From Paraniabella ginsengisoli (GTDB lineage Bacteria > Bacteroidota > Bacteroidia > Chitinophagales > Chitinophagaceae), in contig NZ_JAKWBL010000001.1 in assembly GCF_022513635.1 (NCBI RefSeq), forward strand, positions 186,001 to 250,000: a stretch of DNA of 64,000 nt. The letters are read 5' to 3'. The translations under genes and the position numbers were made by a program. Shown piece by piece: positions 58,315 through 64,000 of the stretch. Position 1 is the first letter of the stretch; each line of letters opens with the position of its first letter. The notes under the pieces are model-generated. The model ran no database searches. It had not been told where the DNA came from and saw only the letters and a program-made list of their open reading frames with translations.

Positions 58315-60739
58315 TTATTTCCTCACTTCTGCCTGCAATTCCCTTTCCAGATTTTGCATGATCTTTTTCATCCAGCCGTCAATCTCACCATCTGTCAGGG
58401 TTTTTTCTTCGTCCAGAAAAGTGAAGTTCACGGCAATTGACTTTTTATCAGCACCTAATTTTTCACTTTCAAACACATCAAAAAGTTGAACTGATTGTAA
58501 TTTTTTAAGATTCAATTTCTTTACCTGTTCTTCAACAGCAGCATATTTCAATTCCTTAGAAATAACTACTGCAATATCTCTTTGCACCGCGGGGAATTTA
58601 GAAATTGGCTTAAACTGTACCTTTTGTGTCTTCGATTTTTTTACAATCTGATCCCAGCCAAGATCTGCAAAAAACACGGGCTGTTTGATGTCAAAACGAT
58701 CCAGCATTTTTTTGCTTACCAATCCTAATTGACCAATTTTTTCTTTTCCAGACCATATTTCCAATCCGTATTGTAACTGAGCCGCTTCTGTTTCGCTATA
58801 ACTAATATTAACGACGCCTGCAAGGGCTAACGTTTTTTCAACCGCACCTTTCAATGTAAAGAAATCATTTGAAGCTCCTTTGCCTTTCCATGCATCGGCC
58901 TGTTGTTTTCCTGTAACATATAGACAAAGATGTTCAGGTTCTTCAAATCCTCCTTTATTATTGACAGCATAAGTTTTACCATACTCGAACAAACGAAGGT
59001 TGTCGTTTTTTCGATTCAGATTATGCGCCATCACTTCTAACCCGGTTTCCAACATCTGTGGCCGCATGATATTCAACTCAGCGCTCAAACTATTTTTCAT
59101 TTGCACCACATTTGCCAACTCTGCTTCACTAAAGTAGGCTTTGTTGGTAATCGAATTGGTCAATGTTTCGTTAAAACCAAGTCCTGCCAGATAATTGGCG
59201 ATCTTTTCTTTAATGACTTCTGCGTGGTGATTTTCTTCCACCGACGGCGTCATGGTAATAGATGTAGGAATGATGACATTATCCAGCCCGTCAATACGTA
59301 AAATTTCTTCAACAATATCTGCAGAAAGGCTGATGTCTGGTTTGTGATACGGAACAGCTATTTGAAGCGAATCAATATCTTCTTTTTCTATTACAAAGCC
59401 TAAAGCTGTTAATATTTTTTAACCGCATCAGGATGATAATTTTTACCGCTTAGTTTTTTAAGATAATGATATTTTAAAGTAACCGAAGTTTTGGGTTTTT
59501 CTTCAGGATAAATATCAATAATGTTAGAAACTACTTTTCCGCCGCATAGCTCCAAAATCAATTCGGTAGCACGTTTCAGCACATTTACTGTTGCTGAAAT
59601 ATCAGTACCCTTTTCAAATCTTGTAGCAGCATCTGTTCTTAAGCCATGCGCAAAAGATGTTTTACGAATGGTAATAGGATCGAAGCAGGCGCTTTCTAAA
59701 AAATATTTTTAGTTGTGTCCGTCACACCACTGTTTTGTCCTCCATATACGCCGCCAATACACATACCACCTTCGGCATCACATATCATCAGGTCAAAATC
59801 ATTCAACTTTCTTTCTTTCCCGTCAAGTGTTATAAACGGTGTGCCTTGCGAAAGGTTTTTAACGATGATTTTATTGCCTGCAATTTTATCTGCATCAAAA
59901 GCATGCAAGGGTTGGCCGGTTTCATGAAGGATGAAATTGGTAATATCAACCATATTATTGATAGGCTTCAGGCCGATAGCTTTCAATTTATCCTGCAACC
60001 ATTGCGGGCTGGTGCCGATGCTTACATTATTAATGCAAATGCCACTGTAACGCGGACAGGCTGCTGCGTTTTCTACAGAAACCTCAATTGGGTTTTTGCC
60101 TTTGAAGGCCGGCAATGCTTTACTTGCAGGGATTTTGGGCCCGGCATTCTTTTTATCATGATGAGAAAGATAAGCTGAAACATCTCTTGCAACACCCCAA
60201 TGGCTCATAGCATCCATGCGGTTGGTTGTAAGTCCAATTTCAAAAATAGTATCCGTATAAATATTAAAAAGATTGGATGCCGGCATGCCGGGTTTACTAT
60301 CCTCAGGTAATACTAAAATACCATTATGCGAAGTGCCTAATCCAATCTCATCTTCTGCGCAAATCATTCCCTGGCTTTCTTCACCCCTTATTTTAGCGGC
60401 TTCCATTGTAACCGCATCTCCGCCAAGCGGATAAATAGTAGTGCCAATTGGTGCTACAATTACTTTTTGTCCGGCCGCAACATTGGGTGCACCGCATACA
60501 ATTTTTAAAGGTTCTGATGCTCCGGTGTTTACGGTGGTCAATTTTAATTTATCTGCATTCGGATGTTTTTCGCAAGTCAATACCTCGCCAACTACCAGGC
60601 CTTTCAGTCCGCCTTTATGAGATTCATATTGTTCTGTGCCTTCTACTTCTAATCCGATGGAAGTTAAAATCTGGCTTAGCCTTTCAGGTTGCACTGTTTC
60701 GGGCAAATACTCGCTTAGCCAATTGTAAGAAATGGTCAT
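58315..60739 (-). CDS. pheT: phenylalanyl-tRNA synthetase beta subunit (two frame breaks)
   Basis: About 808 residues in three open pieces. N-terminal tRNA-binding OB fold with VVGEVLTCEKHPNADKLKL, GAPNVAAGQKVIVAPIGTTI; the B3/B4 editing part (MDAMSHWGVARDVSAYLSHH; GLKPINNMVDITNFILHETG); after the break near 59700, the motif QLLESACFDPITIRKTSFAH, then HGLRTDAATRFEKGTDISA; after the break near 59418 the catalytic-like and anticodon-binding domains (KFPAVQRDIAVVISKELKYA). The alpha subunit gene is not adjacent. Essential gene, so the breaks are presumed sequence errors. Confidence 0.94.
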
Positions 60740-60825
60740 CTTTTATAAAAAATTTTATTGGCGGCGAAGATACGCAATGTTTGAGGTTATAAAAATGCCG
60801 CAAAGAAGCGAATATGGCAAGGTTA

Positions 60826-60860
60826 TTTTCTTGACAACTTGACAAGAAAAAGTATTTTTG
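60826..60860 (+). promoter_or_regulatory. promoter with embedded palindrome of the Phd/PIN pair
   Basis: TTG (60831-60833), 19 bp, TATTTTTG (60853-60860) is a Bacteroidota promoter. TTTTCTTG (60826-60833) and CAAGAAAA (60843-60850) form a perfect 8-bp inverted repeat that covers the -33 element and the spacer. A repressor bound there would block transcription, as expected for antitoxin autoregulation. Confidence 0.7.
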
Positions 60861-60873
60861 TAATAAAAAAGCT

Positions 60874-61107
60874 ATGCAAACAGTAACCGTTGGTGAATTC
60901 AAAGCCAATTTTTCTGAGATGCTTAAAAAAGTGTTGAAAGGAGAAGAGATAGGTATTTCTTACGGTAAGAAAAAAGAAATTGTAGCGAGGCTTGTGCCAA
61001 AAAAAGAAAAAACACAGAGAAGAAAGTTGGGGGCATTAGATCAAATTGCGAAAGTAAGGTTTGCGAAAGATTATAAATTATCAGAAGAAGAATTTCTTGA
61101 TCTATGA
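60874..61107 (+). CDS. Phd/YefM-type antitoxin
   Basis: A 77-residue protein with the Phd N-terminal DNA-binding fold (TVGEFKANFSEMLKKVLKGE, then GISYGKKKEIVARLVPKKE) and a charged C-terminal tail that should wrap the toxin (GALDQIAKVRFAKDYKLSEE). Its stop overlaps the toxin ATG by 4 bases (ATGA). It should bind the palindrome in the promoter 14 bp upstream. Confidence 0.86.
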   Translation: MQTVTVGEFKANFSEMLKKVLKGEEIGISYGKKKEIVARLVPKKEKTQRRKLGALDQIAKVRFAKDYKLSEEEFLDL

Positions 61108-61507
61108 AATATCTTTTAGACACACATTATATGATTTGGACTATCATGGAAAGCAGGCGGATACCCAAAAAATCGATAGACATTATTACTGATCCGGCAA
61201 ATGAAATGATAGTAAGCGTTATTAGCTTCTGGGAAATATCCCTTAAAAGTTCTTTAGGTAAAATACACCTACAGCATGTAGCGCCGCAGGATTTACCGCA
61301 ACTGTGCAAAAAATGAATTTTCTTATAGAACCGCTACATGCAAATATCAGCAGCTCTTACCATCAATTGAATGCTACTTATAATAAAGATCCATTTGACA
61401 GAATGCTTATCTGGACTGCAATTACTAATGGCTACACACTAATAGCTGCTGATAAAACTGTAGCAAAATATAAAAGTGAAGGTTTAAAAGTATATACCGG
61501 CAAATAA
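61104..61507 (+). CDS. PIN-domain toxin (VapC-like, one frame break)
   Basis: About 134 residues when joined. PIN acids: Asp6 in YLLDTHYMIWT, Glu in VSVISFWEISLKSSLGK, and after the break near 61312 the acidic triad in NKDPFDRMLIWTAITNGY and LIAADKTVAKY. VapC-type toxins cleave tRNA or rRNA using Mg2+. As read the first piece ends at 61316 (LPQLCKK); one A lost in the A-run explains it, with the second piece continuing NFLIEPLHANISSSYHQL. Confidence 0.85.
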
Positions 61508-61519
61508 CAAATATAGATT

Positions 61520-61605
61520 TGCTGCGAATATGTTGGTCGCCATATATTCTACAAAAAAACTGAGCGTAGCAAGACCGATGCTACATGTTTATCGCTGATG
61601 AAATA
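61520..61605 (-). repeat. intergenic repeat family, copy E (full length)
   Basis: On the minus strand it reads TCAGCGATAAACATGTAGCA, TCGGTCTTGCTACGCTCAG, then TTTTTTTGTAGAATATATGG and CGACCAACATATTCGC. This matches the two halves of copies A and B in order. Part of the 355-bp gap between the PIN gene and dnaB. Confidence 0.6.
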
Positions 61606-61614
61606 ATCAATCAT

Positions 61615-61862
61615 TAGTTTCGGCAGACCGAGACGGTCAGACGAACGAATATGAAAAATGTGTATAACCCGCCTTTTAATGTACAGAACTTGTTTGGAAA
61701 TAAAGATTTTTTCTACCCGCATTCGGGTCTAAATTCGCTCTCTGATTTCGCTGGTTGGTACACCTCGACTAGATATTTTTAACAAAATTACAAGTAGGAT
61801 TTCACCCCATCGAATCATTGGTAATAACTAATGACAGGACTTTTTATCGTTTGAATTGAACA
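61615..61862. other. gap upstream of dnaB with GC-rich near-palindrome
   Basis: TTCGGCAGACCGAGACGGTC, then AGACGAACGAA (61618-61648) form an imperfect hairpin that resembles GGTCAGACGG...CCGTCAGACC at 38325-38347. The remainder is AT-rich with TCTACCCGCATTCGGGTCTA (61708-61727, hairpin CCCG/CGGG). The dnaB promoter must lie here but I could not settle it. No protein gene seen. Confidence 0.45.
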
Positions 61863-63436
61863 ATGGATCCAATAAACTTAAATAAAGACAGGAAGCAAAA
61901 AAGAAGGACCGGCAGCGCTGTTGATATGGGAACAATGGTGTATGGCAAAGTGCCGCCACAGGCGCGTGAATTGGAAGAAGCAGTGTTGGGAGCCATTATG
62001 CTGGAGAAGGGTGCTTTTGATGCTGTTATTGAAACCATCCGTAATCCTGAATGTTTTTATGTAGATGCGCATCAGCGTATTTTTCGCGCTATACAATCTT
62101 TGTCTAATAAGAGTCAGCCTATTGATATTCTTACCGTGGTGGAAGAACTGCGGTTGAAAGAAGAGTTGGAAATGGTGGGTGGCCCTTACTACGTTACAAA
62201 GCTTACCAATACAGTTGTGTCGGCAGCGAATGTTGAGTCGCACGCACGTATCATCATGCAAAAGTTTATTCAGCGTGAACTGATACGCATCAGTGGAGAA
62301 ATTCTTTCCGATGCTTATGAAGACAGCGCTGATGTATTTGACCTGCTTGATGATGCTGAGTCCAAACTTTTTGAAATTACTAACTCGCACATGAAGAGTA
62401 CGATGCAATCCATCGACTCTGTATTGGTTGATACCATTAAACGTATTGAAGACCTACGCCATCGTAATGAAGATGTAACCGGCGTAACGAGCGGGTTTAA
62501 GCCATTGGATAAAATAACTTATGGTTGGCAGAACAGTGACCTTATTATTCTTGCAGCCAGGCCGGCTGTTGGTAAAACAGCATTTGCGCTAAACCTGGCA
62601 CGAAATATTATGAATCCGGCCAGGCCTACACCTGTTGCATTTTTTCGTTGGAGATGAGTGCGGCACAATTGGTGCAACGCGTATTGTCGGCAGAAAGTGA
62701 GATCATGCTTGAGAAAATCGCGCGTGGTAAAATGGAAGAGCATGAGATGAAACAATTGTACACTAAAGGTATTCAACGATTGTCTCAGGCGCCTTTGTTT
62801 ATTGATGATACAGCTGCCTTGAATATATTTGAGCTTAGGGCGAAATGCCGCAAGCTTAAGAACAAACATAATATCGGAATGGTTATTATCGACTATCTGC
62901 AGCTGATGAGTGGCACGGGTGATAACAAAAACGGTAATCGCGAACAGGAGATCAGTAATATTAGCCGTAACTTAAAAGGCCTTGCAAAGGAGTTGAATAT
63001 TCCGATCATTGCACTTTCACAATTAAGCCGTGCGGTGGAACAAAGAGGCACTAAAGATGGCAGCCGCATACCGCAGTTAAGTGACCTTCGTGAATCGGGA
63101 GCGATTGAGCAGGATGCAGACATGGTAATGTTTCTTTATCGCCCGGATTATTACGACATGAATACGAACGCCGAAGGCGAAGATCAAAAAGGATTGACAG
63201 AAGTGAAGATAGCTAAACACCGTAATGGTTCGTTGGATACTGTCAAACTTAAAGCGTTGTTACATATACAAAAATTTGTTACCTGGGATGATGATCCGTA
63301 CAACGCCATCGGCTTAGGCGGAGGCACCTGGCGGCCCGTGAATGATGATGCAGAAGGTGGCGGAGCGCGCTTATTCCAGGCCCAAAGCAAAATGAATAAT
63401 ATGAGTGATGACGAGCTGGATGAAGCGCCATTTTAG
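61863..63436 (+). CDS. dnaB: replicative DNA helicase DnaB (one frame break)
   Basis: About 524 residues. N-terminal domain PPQARELEEAVLGAIMLEKG and QRIFRAIQSLSNKSQPIDIL; linker helix; RecA-like core with Walker A (LIILAARPAVGKTAFALNLA), restored FFSLEMSAAQLVQRVLSAES (one T lost near 62646), Walker B (IGMVIIDYLQLMSG), LSQLSRAVEQRGTKDGSRIP, DLRESGAIEQDADMVMFLYR and the H4 sensor. It unwinds DNA at the fork. Ends MNNMSDDELDEAPF. Confidence 0.95.
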
Positions 63437-63505
63437 AACTTAATAGTGAATGGTGAATAATCAATGGATGAATTCGTAATTCAAAGTTTATAATTCAAAA
63501 TTCTA
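63437..63505. repeat. short-word spacer between dnaB and rsmE
   Basis: AGTGAATGGTGAATAATCAA is followed by ATTCGTAATTCAAAGTTTAT and AATTCAAAATTC: two word families in 65 bp, one shared with the zapA spacer at 57895. It runs right into the rsmE coding frame. Confidence 0.4.
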
Positions 63506-63512
63506 CATTACT

Positions 63513-64000
63513 ATTCTTCCTTATTTCTATATAAAAGAATTTGATGCTTCTCAATCGTCCATCGTGTTGGATGAAGATAATTCGCGTCATGCTGTACAGG
63601 TGCTTCGTATGAAAACCGGTCAGGATCTGCATCTTACAGATGGATGCGGACATTTAATAACAGCCACAATAACCAACGATCACAAAAAACATTGTGAAGT
63701 TAGCGTGCTTGATGTGCAGGTAAATAAACCTAATTTGCCGGAAGTTACCATCGCCATTGCTTTTACCAAAAACTCCAGCCGCTTTGAGTGGTTTTTAGAA
63801 AAAGCTGCTGAGTTGGGCGTATATAAAGTTGTTCCACTTATTTCTAAAAGAACTGAAAAGCAAAAGTTCAAAGAAGAACGTTTGCAGAATATTTTAATCA
63901 GCGCTATGTTGCAAAGCCAGCAAACATGGTTGCTTCAAATGCAACCCCTGTTGGGTTTGAGGAGTTTATTGTCGATCAAAAATATTCAACCATTCCCAAT
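63513..64000 (+). CDS. rsmE: 16S rRNA (uracil-1498-N3)-methyltransferase RsmE, 5' part
   Basis: SPOUT methyltransferase; the window ends inside the gene. Seen: LPYFYIKEFDASQSSIVLDE, DNSRHAVQVLRMKTGQDLHL, DGCGHLITATITNDHKKHC, ITIAFTKNSSRFEWFLEKAA-like stretch (IAIAFTKNSSRFEWFLEKAA) and ELGVYKVVPLISKRTEKQKF. No ATG, GTG or TTG lies just before LPYFYI; the frame runs ATT CTT CCT TAT, so either ATT is used or a base is wrong. One base appears lost in the C-run near 63946, since QMQPPVGFEEFIVDQKY follows in the next frame. Confidence 0.86.
   Translation, partial: MLPYFYIKEFDASQSSIVLDEDNSRHAVQVLRMKTGQDLHLTDGCGHLITATITNDHKKHCEVSVLDVQVNKPNLPEVTIAIAFTKNSSRFEWFLEKAAELGVYKVVPLISKRTEKQKFKEERLQNILISAMLQSQQTWLLQMQPLLGLRSLLSIKNIQPFP

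Noticed and set aside
2388..63436. Calling purA, clpX, gatA, pheT, dnaB and others pseudogenes
   Set aside because: Frame breaks fit one-base homopolymer losses and family sequence continues on both sides; essential genes would not all be dead.

Overview
The window is a chromosomal segment of a Bacteroidota bacterium, most likely of the family Chitinophagaceae or a near relative. The evidence is the type IX secretion/gliding core gldK-gldL-gldM-gldN, a SusC/SusD pair, a cobalamin-riboswitch-controlled BtuB-like receptor, an ExbB-ExbD-ExbD-TonB operon, the pheT-zapB-like-zapA-rny block, and promoters of the Bacteroidota type (-33 TTG/TTTG, about 19-21 bp, -7 TAnnTTTG) in front of tRNA-Leu, gldK and a toxin-antitoxin pair. 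The base composition is AT-rich, as usual for the group. I see no rRNA, prophage, insertion sequence or CRISPR array.

Layout. 0-3.7 kb: an antitoxin/Doc pair, pabB, an acidic low-complexity protein and purA. 3.9-6.2 kb: the (p)ppGpp synthetase/hydrolase. 6.3-13 kb: tRNA-Leu, trigger factor, a lipid pair (APP1-like phosphatase and diacylglycerol-kinase-like enzyme), two clpP genes and clpX. 13.9-22 kb: phospholipase C, SusD and SusC on the minus strand, opposed by a divergent TetR regulator with a palindromic operator between them. 22-28 kb: a peptide-binding lipoprotein, an M1 peptidase, a flippase and a metallophosphoesterase. 28-33.6 kb: an outer-membrane protein and gldN-M-L-K. 33.7-38.3 kb: a PLP enzyme and an amino-acid permease, then a TauE-YeeE-YeeE sulfur cluster. 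38.5-42.9 kb: B12 riboswitch, btuB, marC and a ClC channel. 43-48.4 kb: a histone-H1-like DUF6496 protein, tRNA-Arg, tpx, exbB-exbD-exbD-tonB. 48.8-53.8 kb: lytic transglycosylase, gatA, tatA, rplS and a Bcr/CflA transporter. 53.9-64 kb: an unknown secreted protein, a HigBA-type pair, rny, zapA, a zapB-like gene, pheT, a Phd/PIN pair, dnaB and the 5' part of rsmE.

About thirty genes, including essential ones (purA, clpX, gatA, pheT, dnaB), are each broken by one to four single-base frame breaks. Almost all are explained by one missing base in a short homopolymer. They look like sequencing or assembly error, not gene decay, so I give whole-gene spans and the approximate frame breaks. Repeats are the least explained content: a five-copy intergenic family of up to about 85 bp, a GC-rich palindromic element that stays open inside the 5' end of a lipoprotein gene, a tandem REP-like repeat near 48.5 kb, and several spacers built from short AT-rich 'words'.
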